The notes beneath the pieces are model-generated. The model ran no database searches, was not told where the DNA came from, and was given only the letters and a program-made list of their open reading frames with translations. This document shows, in pieces, positions 1 through 9,191 of a DNA stretch of 64,000 nt. This stretch comes from Burkholderia pyrrocinia (lineage in GTDB: Bacteria; Pseudomonadota; Gammaproteobacteria; Burkholderiales; Burkholderiaceae). The stretch is from NCBI RefSeq assembly GCF_001028665.1, contig NZ_CP011504.1:2170001-2234000 (forward strand). Direction: 5' to 3'. The position numbers and the translations under genes are program-made. The first letter of the stretch is position 1. Every line of letters begins with the position of its first letter.

Positions 1-1494
1 GAAAATCGCGGTGCCGCCCACACGAGCCGGCGAGCGCGCGAGCAGCGACGCCAGGTAGGGCTTGAGCGGCGTCGTGCCGGCGCGCACGCGTGCTTCGGCA
101 AGCAACATTTCCCAACCGCGGCCCCAGGTCGCCATGATCGTGAACGCCACCGTGCCGATCGCGAGCGGGAACCAGCCGCCCTCGACGATCTTCAGCAGGT
201 TCGCGGACAAGAACATCGCGTCGATCATGAAGAAGAACGCGGTCGCGAACACGCAGAGCAGCCAGTTGTAATGCCATGCGTAGCGGACGACGAAGAACGT
301 GAGGAACGTCGTGATCAGCATCGTGCCGGTGACGGCGATGCCGTATGCGGAGCCAAGCGCGGTGGACGAGCCGAAGCCGAGCACCGCCGCGACCACCGCG
401 GCGAGCAGTGTCCAGTTGATGCCGGGCACGTAGATCTGGCCCATTTCCTCGCCCGACGTGTAGACGATGTTCATCCGCGGCAGGAAGCCGAGCTGCATCG
501 CCTGTTTCGTCATCGAGTAGGTGCCGGAGATCACGGCCTGCGATGCGACGACCGTCGAGATCGTCGCAAGCACGATCATCGGCAGGATCGCCCATTGCGT
601 AAAGAGCCGATAGAACGGGTTCTGCAGCGCGCCGGGATTGGCGAGCAGCAGCGCACCCTGGCCGAGGTAATTGAGCGCGAGTGCGGGGAACACGACGCCG
701 AACCATGTGACGCGAATCGGCCGTTTGCCGAAATGGCCCATGTCCGCATACAGTGCCTCGGCTCCCGTCAACGACAGCACGACGGCGCCGAGCGCGACGA
801 ACGCGAGCCAGCGGTGATGCAGGCAGAAGCCGAGGCCGCGCAGCGGATCGAGCGCGGCCAGAATGGCCGGTGCGTCGGCGATATTGACGAGGCCCGCGAT
901 GCCGATCACGACGAACCATGCCACCATCACCGGCCCGAACACGGCGCCAATCCCGCTCGTGCCATGCTTCTGCATGATGAAGAGCGCGACGAGCGCCGCC
1001 AAGGTGACCGGAATCACGTAGGTTTTCAGCACCGGCGCCACGACCTCGAGGCCCTCGACGGCGCTCAGTACCGAGATTGCCGGCGTGATCACGCTGTCGC
1101 CGAAAAAGAGTGCGGCGCCCATCACACCGACGACGAGCAGCGTGCGGCGCAGCCGCGGACGCGTCGTGACCGACGACGCGGCGAGCGCAAGCAGCGCCAT
1201 GATGCCGCCTTCGCCATGGTTGTTCGCTCGCAGGATCAGCATCACGTACTTGAGCGAGACGACCACCATCAGCGACCAGAAGATCAACGACACGATCCCG
1301 ACGATATTGAATGCGTTGAGCGCCAGGCCGTTGACCGGATCGAACACGGTCGACAGCGTGTAGAGCGGGCTCGTGCCGATGTCGCCGTAGACGACGCCGA
1401 GTGTGGCCAGCGCCAGCGCCGGGAGGGCCGGCTTGTGAGGGTCGGGCATGCCGAGCCGGTCGGCCTCCGACGCGGCGGATGCAGAATGTCCCAT
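1..1494 (-). CDS. kup: Kup-family potassium uptake protein, C-terminus cut by window edge
   Basis: Low-affinity K+ uptake permease, probably a K+/H+ symporter of the inner membrane. The 498 visible residues run from the start codon off the left edge; the family is about 630 residues long, so the C-terminal cytosolic part is missing. The family signature [12 protein letters not shown] is at residues 35-46, followed by many hydrophobic segments. A GGAGGGACAG ribosome site lies directly before the ATG at 1494. It is transcribed away from the GNAT gene at 1861. Identification from signature and membrane layout is secure. Confidence 0.93.
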   Translation of the reverse strand, partial: MGHSASAASEADRLGMPDPHKPALPALALATLGVVYGDIGTSPLYTLSTVFDPVNGLALNAFNIVGIVSLIFWSLMVVVSLKYVMLILRANNHGEGGIMALLALAASSVTTRPRLRRTLLVVGVMGAALFFGDSVITPAISVLSAVEGLEVVAPVLKTYVIPVTLAALVALFIMQKHGTSGIGAVFGPVMVAWFVVIGIAGLVNIADAPAILAALDPLRGLGFCLHHRWLAFVALGAVVLSLTGAEALYADMGHFGKRPIRVTWFGVVFPALALNYLGQGALLLANPGALQNPFYRLFTQWAILPMIVLATISTVVASQAVISGTYSMTKQAMQLGFLPRMNIVYTSGEEMGQIYVPGINWTLLAAVVAAVLGFGSSTALGSAYGIAVTGTMLITTFLTFFVVRYAWHYNWLLCVFATAFFFMIDAMFLSANLLKIVEGGWFPLAIGTVAFTIMATWGRGWEMLLAEARVRAGTTPLKPYLASLLARSPARVGGTAIF

Positions 1495-1860
1495 CTGTCC
1501 CTCCGGATTCTGTCGCGCAGCGGCGAAGCGGCCATACGGGCCGATGTGCTCCGTCGCTCGTTTCTTTCTTTATCGGGGTGAGATCCGAATGCCGACAACG
1601 TCGTTGGGCGCTGCGGTTAGAGAAAGTATAGGAATAGCTTGCAAGACATTGGAAAGGGGGCGCAACGTGGCAGGTCGGGCGTTGACTTGCGCGCGCTTGC
1701 GAAGGGTGAAGCGGTTGGCGCGCCGCTCAGCGCGTCGCGATCGCCACTGCCGCACCGGCCATTGCGGCCGCGCGACGGACCTCGTGTGTGGGGCGTTCGA
1801 AACGTATGAAGTTTCGATTATAGTGACGGCCGTTCCAGACTACCTGCCTGAATTGCCTTC
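1495..1860. other. Divergent intergenic region, kup / GNAT
   Basis: 366 bases with no supported gene. The only legible signal is a weak sigma-70-like promoter facing the GNAT gene: TTCGAA at 1796-1801 and TATAGT at 1819-1824 with a 17-bp spacer. No clear palindrome or riboswitch-like structure was seen for kup. Confidence 0.35.
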
Positions 1861-2388
1861 ATGTCCGCATCGATCCAGATCCGTCCCGCCAAGCGGGAAG
1901 ACGCGGCCGCAATGGCCGCCGTGGAAGTCGCCGCCGCGCAGCGGTTTCGCGAGATCGGCATGACCGACATTGCGGACGCAGAGCCGACCGATACGGCCGA
2001 CGTGCTTGCGCGTATCGACGATGGCCGCGCGGTTGTCGCGGTCGACTCGCAGGGTGCGTGCGTCGGGTTTGCGTTCTACCGGCTGCTCGATGCGCAGCGG
2101 TTGTATCTGGAGGAGCTGGATGTCGCGCCGTCGCATGCCGGACAGCGGATCGGCGCGCGTCTGATCGAACAGGTGGCGGCGCGCGCGGCGCAGCAGGGTA
2201 TCGCGCAGGTCGTGCTGTCGACGTTCCGCGATGCACCGTGGAATGCGCCGTACTACGCGCGCCTCGGTTTCCGGATCATCGACGACGCATCGCTCGACGA
2301 CACGCTGCGCGCGATCCGCGCGCATCACGTCGCGCGCGGGCTCGACGAGACACAGCGCGTGTTCATGCGCGCGGACGTGCGCGCCTGA
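1861..2388 (+). CDS. GNAT family N-acetyltransferase
   Basis: 175-residue single-domain GNAT protein, expected to move an acetyl group from acetyl-CoA to an amine; the substrate cannot be read from sequence. It starts with a beta strand (IQIRPAKREDA), has the central LYLEELDVAPSHAG strand-turn, then the acetyl-CoA pyrophosphate-binding stretch around QRIGARLIEQ, and the typical C-terminal YYARLGFRII motif. It ends 18 bases before the convergent Old Yellow Enzyme gene. No regulatory partner adjoins it. Confidence 0.85.
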   Translation: MSASIQIRPAKREDAAAMAAVEVAAAQRFREIGMTDIADAEPTDTADVLARIDDGRAVVAVDSQGACVGFAFYRLLDAQRLYLEELDVAPSHAGQRIGARLIEQVAARAAQQGIAQVVLSTFRDAPWNAPYYARLGFRIIDDASLDDTLRAIRAHHVARGLDETQRVFMRADVRA

Positions 2389-2406
2389 ACACGTGCTGCC
2401 CGGCCG

Positions 2407-3468
2407 TCAGGCCGCGTCGCTCAGCGCCGGGTAGTCGGTATAGCCCGTTTCGCCTTCCGCGTAGAACGTCTCCGGCACCGGCTTGTTCAGCGGCGCGCCG
2501 AGTTCGAGGCGGCGCGGCAGGTCGGGGTTCGCGATGAACAGCTTGCCCCATGCGATCGCGTCGGCGCTGCCGCTCTCGAGTGCGGCCTGCGCGGAATCGA
2601 GCGTGAACTGCTCGTTCGCGATCAGCGGGCCGCCGAACGCTTCCTTCAGGCGCGGGCTCAAGTGGTCGCCCGAATACGATTCGCGCGTGAAGATGAACGC
2701 GATCTTGCGGCGGCCGAGTTCGCGCGCGACATAGCCGAACGTCGCCGCCGGATCGGAATCGCCCATCGTGTGCGCGTCGCCGCGCGGCGCGAGGTGCACG
2801 CCGACACGGCCGGCGCCCCACACGTCGACCGCCGCGTCGACCACTTCGAGCAGCAGGCGCGCGCGGTTCTCGATCGGGCCGCCGTAGGCATCGGTGCGGC
2901 GATTGGTGCTGTCCTGCAGGAACTGGTCGAGCAGGTAGCCGTTCGCGCCGTGGATCTCGACGCCGTCGAAGCCGGCCGCCTTCGCGTTTTCGGCACCCTT
3001 GCGGTACGCGGCGACGATGCCCGGGATCTCGTCGAGTTCGAGCGCGCGCGGCGTCACGTACGGACGCTGCGGACGCACGAGGCTCACGTGGCCGCCCGCG
3101 GCGATCGCGCTCGGCGCAACCGGCAGGTCGCCGTCCAGGAATACCGGATCGGAGATCCGGCCGACGTGCCAGAGTTGCAGCACGATGCGCCCGCCGGCCG
3201 CGTGCACGGCCTGCGTCACCTGCTTCCAGCCCTCGACCTGCTCGTCGGACCAGATGCCGGGCGTGTCCGCGTAGCCGACACCCTGCGGCGTGACCGAGGT
3301 CGCCTCGGTAATGATCAGGCCGGCCGACGCGCGTTCGGCGTAATAGCGGGCCATCAGTGCGTTCGGCACGCGCGTCGCGCCCGCACGGGAGCGGGTGAGC
3401 GGCGCCATCACGATGCGGTTCGGCAGGGTCAGGTCGCCGAGGGTAACGGGATCGAACAACGTGGGCAT
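2407..3468 (-). CDS. Old Yellow Enzyme family alkene reductase (NADH:flavin oxidoreductase)
   Basis: 354-residue FMN-dependent ene-reductase of the NemA/xenobiotic reductase type, reducing activated C=C bonds or nitro groups with NAD(P)H. The N-terminal PNRIVMAPLTRSRA barrel strand, the substrate-binding HGANGYLLDQF motif (His173, Asn176, Tyr178) and the DAYGG loop are all present. I chose the start at 3468 (MPTLFDP), which has an AGAGG site upstream; an upstream in-frame ATG at 3531 would add 21 unconserved residues. The ArsR gene lies 82 bases upstream on the same strand, so the two are probably one operon induced by the compounds the enzyme clears. Confidence 0.92.
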   Translation of the reverse strand: MPTLFDPVTLGDLTLPNRIVMAPLTRSRAGATRVPNALMARYYAERASAGLIITEATSVTPQGVGYADTPGIWSDEQVEGWKQVTQAVHAAGGRIVLQLWHVGRISDPVFLDGDLPVAPSAIAAGGHVSLVRPQRPYVTPRALELDEIPGIVAAYRKGAENAKAAGFDGVEIHGANGYLLDQFLQDSTNRRTDAYGGPIENRARLLLEVVDAAVDVWGAGRVGVHLAPRGDAHTMGDSDPAATFGYVARELGRRKIAFIFTRESYSGDHLSPRLKEAFGGPLIANEQFTLDSAQAALESGSADAIAWGKLFIANPDLPRRLELGAPLNKPVPETFYAEGETGYTDYPALSDAA

Positions 3469-3550
3469 GGCAGATAACCTCTTCACGAAAGGCGGGCGCG
3501 CCGTCGCGTCATGCGCAACGCAGGCCCGCATGGCCGATACGGCCGGTTGG

Positions 3551-3859
3551 CTAGAGATCGCGGCGCAAAGCGTCGTGAAATGCGTCGATGACGGCCTCGT
3601 TGCGCCGGAAGAACGCCCACTGGCCGATCCGCGTCGACGTCACGAGCCCCGCGCGTTCCAACGTCGCGAGGTGCGCGGAAACGGTCGACTGCGACAGCCC
3701 GCAGCGCGCGTCGATCTGGCCCGCGCAGACGCCGTGTTCGTACGGCAGCGTCTGCGCCGGAAAATGCTCGCCCGGCGTTTTCAGCCAGACGAGGATTTCC
3801 CGGCGTACGGGGTTCGAGAGCGCTTTCAGGATTGCGTCGATGTCGATTTCGGTCGGCAT
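3551..3859 (-). CDS. ArsR/SmtB family transcriptional regulator
   Basis: 102-residue winged-helix regulator when started at MPTEIDIDAIL. It shows the ArsR pattern: the ALSNPVRREILVWL opening helices, then the recognition helix CGLSQSTVSAHLATLERAGLV, then the wing around TSTRIGQWAFFRRNE. There is no ELCVCDL-type metal motif. Two cysteines (CAGQIDARCGL) precede the recognition helix, so thiol or electrophile sensing is possible; that is inference. It is first in an operon with the ene-reductase, and an ATATCG/CGATAT inverted repeat lies in its promoter. Earlier in-frame ATGs at 3913 and 4015 exist, but they overlap that operator. Confidence 0.88.
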   Translation of the reverse strand: MPTEIDIDAILKALSNPVRREILVWLKTPGEHFPAQTLPYEHGVCAGQIDARCGLSQSTVSAHLATLERAGLVTSTRIGQWAFFRRNEAVIDAFHDALRRDL

Positions 3860-3913
3860 GGATGGAGCGGGTGTTTCGGTCGGGCAGACGGGTATCGTCG
3901 ATGGGCGAATCAT

Positions 3914-3933
3914 ATATCGGGATTTGACGATAT
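3914..3933 (-). promoter_or_regulatory. Inverted repeat, likely ArsR operator
   Basis: ATATCG (3914-3919) and CGATAT (3928-3933) form perfect 6-bp arms 8 bp apart. On the minus strand they fall between a possible -35 (TTCAAA) and a possible -10 (TATATG) 18 bp apart, directly upstream of the ArsR gene. That placement suits autorepression released by an inducer. Assignment to this regulator is inferred from adjacency. Confidence 0.55.
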
Positions 3934-4160
3934 GTTTGAAAGCACTGCTGGCTATGGGGTTGATAGCTGTCGACCGAGGCGATCCGCTGTCGCCGCGGGA
4001 GGCCGACCGGCGCATGCTATGGGGCCAGAGCTAACCATCGCTCACGATGCGCCGGGTGGTCCGGCGCTGCACGCACGCTTGTCGCAGGTGCTCCTTTTCC
4101 GGTTGGGGGCGCAATCAATACCGGCTTTGCGTTGTGTCGTGCGGACCGCCGGTGATGCAA

Positions 4161-4631
4161 TCAGATGTCACTTGTACGGGGAATGACGACTGCCTGGCCG
4201 TGCAATCTGCCGTCCGTGTCGAGAAGTTGCCACAGTGTTGCTTCCTCGATCATGAAGCGCTGGCCGGATTTCGTGATGCGAACGCCTTTGTATCCGGTCT
4301 CGTAACCAAGCCGCTGTACGCGTGCGAGGAATTGCTGCCGTTCCTCGCGATTCGGCGCTTCGGCAGAGAGCCGGGATGGAAGTCGGGTGATTTCATCCCA
4401 GCTATATCCGAATCGGCGCTGCGCGGCCTTGTTGGCGTAGATAAAGAGCGGATCAGGGTCGGTGTTGTGTGCAAGCACTGCGAACGGGGCGCACTCATAG
4501 AGCCACTCGGTTGCGTCATTCTCGGGAACGGTTGCCGGCACGAGCGGACGACCGAGCAGTTGAGCATGGCTGTCGGCAAGCAACTGATAGAAGGCTGGAT
4601 CGCGAAAGAGCGGAGTCATCTGACACATCAC
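4161..4631 (-). CDS. MEKHLA domain (PAS-like) protein
   Basis: 156-residue single-domain protein matching the bacterial MEKHLA family, a PAS relative. The core reads WLYECAPFAVLAHNTDPDP, then FIYANKAAQRRFGYSWDEIT as in PAS domains, then a run ending FMIEEATLWQLLDTDG. There is no attached kinase, GGDEF or HTH domain, so its role (ligand or redox sensing, or an enzymatic use of the fold) cannot be stated. An internal ATG at 4619 is an alternative start. It lies in a block of lower GC with the two genes upstream, all on the minus strand. Confidence 0.8.
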   Translation of the reverse strand: MMCQMTPLFRDPAFYQLLADSHAQLLGRPLVPATVPENDATEWLYECAPFAVLAHNTDPDPLFIYANKAAQRRFGYSWDEITRLPSRLSAEAPNREERQQFLARVQRLGYETGYKGVRITKSGQRFMIEEATLWQLLDTDGRLHGQAVVIPRTSDI

Positions 4632-4772
4632 ACCCGGGAATATCGGAAGCCGTTACGATACAGCAGCTTCATGCGACGCCGGGGCCGTCACCGAATTTCC
4701 CGGATCGTTTGAAATCGCCAGGATGCAAATACCGCTCAAGCCTTCCGCTTCACTGGATCGACCTGCCCGAAG

Positions 4773-6263
4773 TCATGCAAGGCTCACTCGCACATGCCCG
4801 CGTATGTCCCGTACTGCCGCTTCCGCGGCCTGGGCGCCGGAGAGAATCGCCGTGGGTACGCCATACCCCGGGAACGTAGTTTGTCCTCCGAGATAGAGAC
4901 CGCGCAGCCCAGTCCGATGCGGAAAGAACTTGTCAGGCGTGGTGCCTGGCGCAATGCCGTAGAGCGCCCCCTCGTATAGATGCCGTCCGCGCGCGAAATC
5001 CTGCGGATCCGATACACGGATGTTTTCGAAGCAAACGCCGGGAAGATGGGCCTGTATCGCGTTGAGATAGTCGCCGACCGCGGCCTGCGTCATCGCGCTC
5101 GTCCATCCCGATGCGGAATGGATTCCCGTTGCTGGCGCATACAGTTCCAATACTGCCTTGCCATTTGGCGCAAGACCCGGCAGCACCTGTGACGGACAGG
5201 TGTAGGCGAGCCAGCGAGGAGCGCCGGGCGTCAATTCATGCATGGCCGCCTGTTGCGGCATCGGGGGAACATGATTGGTAATGAAGGCGCGTGGCAGCGC
5301 GGCGCCGGTGCAGCCGATCTGGATTGAAATCGCGCGATGCGAGAGCGGCGCCACGCGGGCCTTGTGCGCTAGCCGTCGAGGTACGGCGTGGGCGGGCAAC
5401 AGGTGGCGGACCACTTCGAAACCTGAACACGTCGCCACGACGCAATCGGTCGAGATGCGCTCGCCGTCGGCAAGCGCGATGCCCCGGGCGGCCCCGTTCT
5501 CTACGAGGATTTCGCGTACATGGGCACCGAACCTGATCGGCACCGACCTCCTGGCCAGTTCGCGCGCCATGGCGGAGCTGATGGCGCCCATGCCTGCGCG
5601 AGGCAAATGGAATCCCTCTTCCAGCATGGCCAGCAAGCCAATGATCTGCGTTGCCGGAAGGCGATCGGGCGGTTGCCCGGTGTAGAGCAGTGTCGATGCA
5701 ACAGCCGCCTGCAGGTCTGCATCAGCGAAGTGCGACGCGATCAGGCGGCTGACCTGCCCATTCATGCGGGGCAGGTAACGCCACAGTTTGCTTAACGTCC
5801 GCAGAAGCGAAGGCTCCTGCGGCAGAACGTCATCAACCAGCATCCGGTAGACGGGGCCCCATTGCTGTTGGAGCCTGCCAAGGCCGTCACGCAGTTGCTG
5901 TGTCCGTGAAGCCTCCCTGTCGCCTTCCACATATGACGTGCCGGCACTGGACAGATGAACGGCCGTTCTATTCTCCAGATGCGTAACGTGAGGCCGTTCG
6001 ATGGCCACCATCGGAACCTCGCGATCGAAGTCGAGACCAAGGCGCCGGAACGACGCGCGAATGAGCGAGGGCACCGCGACATACATCGCGCCGTTGTTGA
6101 AGGTGAACCCGTTGGCCGTCGTGGTGGAACAGCAACCGCCGGCCTCGTCCGAGGCCTCCAGTACGACGACAGGTCTGTCATTGCGTGCCAGCGTCAGCGC
6201 GGCAGCCAGGCCGGCCAAGCCTGCGCCGATCACGACGACGGGTTCCTTGCCATTGCTCGTCAT
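4773..6263 (-). CDS. FAD-dependent oxidoreductase, phytoene desaturase (CrtI)-like
   Basis: 496-residue flavoprotein. The N-terminal Rossmann motif VVVIGAGLAGLAAAL binds the FAD ADP moiety, then an acidic residue ends strand 2 (VVVLEASDEAGG), and the C-terminus has LYLGGQTTFPGYGVPTAILSG, the usual second FAD contact of CrtI and amine-oxidase-like enzymes. No phytoene synthase or other carotenoid gene is nearby, so the substrate is unknown. Start MTSNGKE at 6263 has a GAGGGA site; the frame stays open to 6419 without support. It probably shares a transcript with the PNPOx-like gene 152 bases upstream. Confidence 0.82.
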   Translation of the reverse strand: MTSNGKEPVVVIGAGLAGLAAALTLARNDRPVVVLEASDEAGGCCSTTTANGFTFNNGAMYVAVPSLIRASFRRLGLDFDREVPMVAIERPHVTHLENRTAVHLSSAGTSYVEGDREASRTQQLRDGLGRLQQQWGPVYRMLVDDVLPQEPSLLRTLSKLWRYLPRMNGQVSRLIASHFADADLQAAVASTLLYTGQPPDRLPATQIIGLLAMLEEGFHLPRAGMGAISSAMARELARRSVPIRFGAHVREILVENGAARGIALADGERISTDCVVATCSGFEVVRHLLPAHAVPRRLAHKARVAPLSHRAISIQIGCTGAALPRAFITNHVPPMPQQAAMHELTPGAPRWLAYTCPSQVLPGLAPNGKAVLELYAPATGIHSASGWTSAMTQAAVGDYLNAIQAHLPGVCFENIRVSDPQDFARGRHLYEGALYGIAPGTTPDKFFPHRTGLRGLYLGGQTTFPGYGVPTAILSGAQAAEAAVRDIRGHVRVSLA

Positions 6264-6415
6264 ACGATCCCTCATGATTTGCACGATGAGCAATATTGCG
6301 TATCGTGCATAAAAGGCGAAGTCGTGACAAGTCTCGACCGCATCGAATGCCGGCGAACAAGACTTGCCATCACAGGGCAACGATCGACGCTCGGCTTGCC
6401 GCGTCGAGAGGGCGG

Positions 6416-6925
6416 TCAAGGATGCAACGGTTCGCCATCGGCCGGGAACGTATTCCGGGCGTGCCAGTCGCCATCCTTCCGAATCAGCCGAACCGAGTTG
6501 AGACCCACCGGATCAGGCGCAATCCCCCGCATGCGCGACCACAGTTCAACCCAGGCGGGCTCACAGGTAATGGTCACCACATAAGGATCGTCCGGCCCGT
6601 TCGGGAACCAGGTGCGCAGTGATTCTTTCCAGATGCGTTGCTTCAGCGCAGTTTCCGCGGAGACTGTCGGGATGGTCCCGATCGTCACGTATCCTCGGTC
6701 AGCCATGCTGAGGAAGGACAGACTGATCGCCTGCCCCTGGCGAATCTCCAGCGCCTTGCGCGTTCTCGAATCGGTCATGAAACGAATCGTGAGGTCCTGC
6801 CCGATCTCCAGCACCTCGACGACCCTGGAGTTGATCTGACCGGACGCGTCGTTCGAAGATACAAAACAGAAGGCGCAATTGCTGACGATTTCAGTTGCTT
6901 GTTGAAAGAGTTGGCTTGCATTCAT
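6416..6925 (-). CDS. Pyridoxamine 5'-phosphate oxidase-fold (general stress protein 26-like) protein
   Basis: 169-residue split-barrel flavin-binding protein. It shows the family pattern: AFCFVSSNDASGQINSRVVE, then LTIRFMTDSRTRKALEIRQG, then ISLSFLSMADRGYVTIG, with a closing PAWVELW strand. Members bind FMN, F420 or haem and the reaction cannot be chosen here. The start MNASQLF at 6925 gives a family-like N-terminus. A start at 7027 (MALPPEQ) is possible; it would overlap the palindrome at 7025-7042 and add 34 residues. It is the probable first gene of the lower-GC block 4.1-7.1 kb. Confidence 0.75.
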   Translation of the reverse strand: MNASQLFQQATEIVSNCAFCFVSSNDASGQINSRVVEVLEIGQDLTIRFMTDSRTRKALEIRQGQAISLSFLSMADRGYVTIGTIPTVSAETALKQRIWKESLRTWFPNGPDDPYVVTITCEPAWVELWSRMRGIAPDPVGLNSVRLIRKDGDWHARNTFPADGEPLHP

Positions 6926-7024
6926 GATGATGTGCGATAGCGTTTCAGTGGTGAGCCTTGAACATCGAAGGCTTCGCAGGACGTCAGGCCTGCCGTAGAT
7001 GTCAAATTGCTCGGGAGGTAATGC

Positions 7025-7073
7025 CATTTAGTGCACTAAATGCAACTGTATACGTCGTGCATTATTTTGACAA
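7025..7073 (-). promoter_or_regulatory. Promoter with 18-bp perfect palindrome
   Basis: On the minus strand TTGTCA (7073-7068) and TACAGT (7050-7045) are 17 bp apart, a reasonable sigma-70 promoter for the PNPOx-like gene. Just past the -10, covering the expected start of transcription, lies CATTTAGTGCACTAAATG (7025-7042), a perfect 18-bp palindrome. A dimeric repressor bound there would block initiation. No regulator gene adjoins it, so the protein is unknown. Confidence 0.6.
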
Positions 7074-7222
7074 CATGCGCTGGAGGTGTCCGCGTGGTGT
7101 TCCGCACGTGCTGCCGTACTGACGTCTGCACCTCGATATGCAACTGTTCGCTGACCTCTTTGCCCATGCTGTGAAACGGTCTGCACGTGCGCGCGGGCCT
7201 TTCTTGTTTGAGGAGACCTTTC

Positions 7223-7933
7223 ATGCCTGTTCGGGCCGTCATATTCGACTTCGATCTGACGCTGGCGGATTCGTCCGCCGCGATCATCGAGTGCACGGAA
7301 TACGCGTTGCACCAGCTTGGCGTCGCCGGCGCGACGCCTGCGCAGATCGGCGCCGTGATCGGGCTGCCGCTGCACGAGATGTTCCGTTCGGCGACAGGCG
7401 AAACCGACCCGGCGCGGGCCGACGCGTTCGCGCGGCACTTCGTGGCGCGCGCCGACGAGATCATGGTGCACGGCACGCGCATCTATCCCGAAGTCCCGCC
7501 GCTGCTCGCGCGTCTGCGCGAGCAGGGTCTCGCGGTCGCGATCGTTTCGTCGAAGTTTCGTTACCGGATCGACGCAATCCTCGCGCTGAACGGATTGCAG
7601 TCGCTGGTCGACGTGCTGATCGGCGGAGAAGACGTGCAGCGTCACAAGCCGGATCCGGAAGGGCTCGAGCTGGCGCTGGCGCGGCTTGGCTTGCCGGCCG
7701 CTTCGGCGATCTACGTGGGCGACCATGCGGTGGACGCGCAGGCGGCCGAGCGGGCCGGCGTGCCGTTTGTCGGCGCGGTGAGCGGGATGACGTCGTTCGA
7801 CGCATGGGCGCGTGCGGGCAAGCAGGCGGTGACCGCGCATATCGGCGAACTGGCCGCGATCGTGCGGCGGATGCAGCGTGCTTCGGGTGAAGTCCGCGTC
7901 GATGCCGAACGTGGTGCAGAACAGGCCGACTGA
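7223..7933 (+). CDS. HAD superfamily hydrolase, phosphoglycolate phosphatase-like
   Basis: 236-residue HAD phosphatase. Motif I is FDFDLTLADS, with the nucleophile Asp9 and acid/base Asp11. Motif II is the Ser in AIVSSKFRY, motif III the Lys in RHKPDPEGL, and motif IV the acidic GDHAVDAQAA. The helical cap after motif I (C1 type) resembles Gph/PGP enzymes. Substrate is unproven. The start at 7223 follows a GAGGAG site; an upstream in-frame start at 7187 lacks conservation. The exported hydrolase gene follows 85 bases downstream on the same strand. Confidence 0.87.
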   Translation: MPVRAVIFDFDLTLADSSAAIIECTEYALHQLGVAGATPAQIGAVIGLPLHEMFRSATGETDPARADAFARHFVARADEIMVHGTRIYPEVPPLLARLREQGLAVAIVSSKFRYRIDAILALNGLQSLVDVLIGGEDVQRHKPDPEGLELALARLGLPAASAIYVGDHAVDAQAAERAGVPFVGAVSGMTSFDAWARAGKQAVTAHIGELAAIVRRMQRASGEVRVDAERGAEQAD

Positions 7934-8018
7934 ACCGCTTTCCGCAACCGGTCGGCAGCGCGCGACGGATTCTGCGACCATCGCCGTTAAAGTCCTATCC
8001 GCAACCCGGTCCGTCGCC

Positions 8019-9173
8019 ATGTCACTCATTTCCGTCGCCTTTGCAAGAATCCGGCTCTCGCGCGTGCTGCCGGCCGCCCGAACGCTGTCATACACGATTC
8101 CGCTCGCGGCAGCCTGTGCCGCAATCGGTGTGCTGGGCGGCGCGCGTCCGGCCGATGCCGCCACGCAGCGCGAACGTCTCGAGGCCCCGGTCAAGGCCGT
8201 CGCCGACCAGCGCGTGGCCGTCGCTACGCCGCAGGGCAGCGCGATGCTGCCGGTCTACGCCGACCATCCGCTCGACAAGGCCGCGCCCGACGTCACGCGC
8301 GTCTTCATCGTGATTCACGGCACGCTTCGGAATGCCGACGCGTACTACGCGTCGGGGCTCAAGGTCGTCGGGAAGGCCGGCGCGGCCGGGCAGGGCACGA
8401 TGGTCGTCGCCCCGCAGTTCCTGACGCGCGCCGATACGCGTGCGTTCTCGCTGCCCGCGCAAACGCTGGCCTGGACCCAGGAAGGATGGAAGGGCGGCGA
8501 ACCGGCGCGCCAGCCGGGCCCGGTCAGTTCGTTCGCCGCGCTCGATGCGTTGCTCGCACATTTCTCCGATCGCAGCCTGTACCCCGCGCTGTCGACCGTG
8601 GTCGTGATCGGTCATTCCGCCGGCGCGCAGTTGCTGCAGCGCTACGCGGTGGCCGGGCACGAAGGCGACGCGCTGGCGCAGGCCGGCATTGCCGTGCGCT
8701 ATGTGGTGGCGAACCCGTCGAGCTACCTGTATTTCGACGACGAACGGCCGGACGCCGGCGCAATCGCGGGCGGCGCCTGCCCGCGCGCGACGGAATGGAA
8801 ATACGGGTTGAAATCGGCGCCGCCTTACGTCGCGTCGCAGGACGTGCGCGATCTCGAAACGCGCTATGTCGAGCGCCATGTCGTGTACCTGCTCGGGCAG
8901 GCCGACACGAACCCTTACACGCATTTCATCGACCGCTCGTGCGCGGCGATGGCGCAGGGGCCGTACCGGCTCGCGCGCGGGCTCGCGTATTTCGATTACC
9001 TGAAGAAGCGCCATCCGGACGATCTTGCGCAGCAGGTCGTCGAAGTGCCGGGCGTCGGGCACGACAATCTCGGCATGTTCACGTCGGCTTGCGGGCTGGC
9101 CGTGCTGTTCGGCCAGGCGTTGCCGCAATCGTGTCCGGTCGTCGCCGGAACCGCGCCGGCCGCGCCCACCTGA
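8019..9173 (+). CDS. Exported alpha/beta hydrolase
   Basis: 384-residue alpha/beta hydrolase with a probable N-terminal signal peptide (start MSLISVAF; hydrophobic core LSYTIPLAAACAAIGVLGG ending near PADA). The nucleophile elbow is GHSAG in VVVIGHSAGAQLL, the oxyanion region is VFIVIHGTLRNAD, and the likely catalytic His is in VEVPGVGHDN. The fold suggests a periplasmic esterase or lipase; the substrate is unknown. Upstream in-frame codons exist but would place the signal sequence internally. It converges with the patatin gene. Confidence 0.8.
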   Translation: MSLISVAFARIRLSRVLPAARTLSYTIPLAAACAAIGVLGGARPADAATQRERLEAPVKAVADQRVAVATPQGSAMLPVYADHPLDKAAPDVTRVFIVIHGTLRNADAYYASGLKVVGKAGAAGQGTMVVAPQFLTRADTRAFSLPAQTLAWTQEGWKGGEPARQPGPVSSFAALDALLAHFSDRSLYPALSTVVVIGHSAGAQLLQRYAVAGHEGDALAQAGIAVRYVVANPSSYLYFDDERPDAGAIAGGACPRATEWKYGLKSAPPYVASQDVRDLETRYVERHVVYLLGQADTNPYTHFIDRSCAAMAQGPYRLARGLAYFDYLKKRHPDDLAQQVVEVPGVGHDNLGMFTSACGLAVLFGQALPQSCPVVAGTAPAAPT

Positions 9174-9191
9174 TCGCGCCGGTACGATCGG

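Noticed and set aside
271..1581. 436-codon plus-strand frame over the kup region
   Set aside because: Arg/Asp/His-rich composition and full overlap with the clear kup reading frame on the other strand; a GC-driven shadow.
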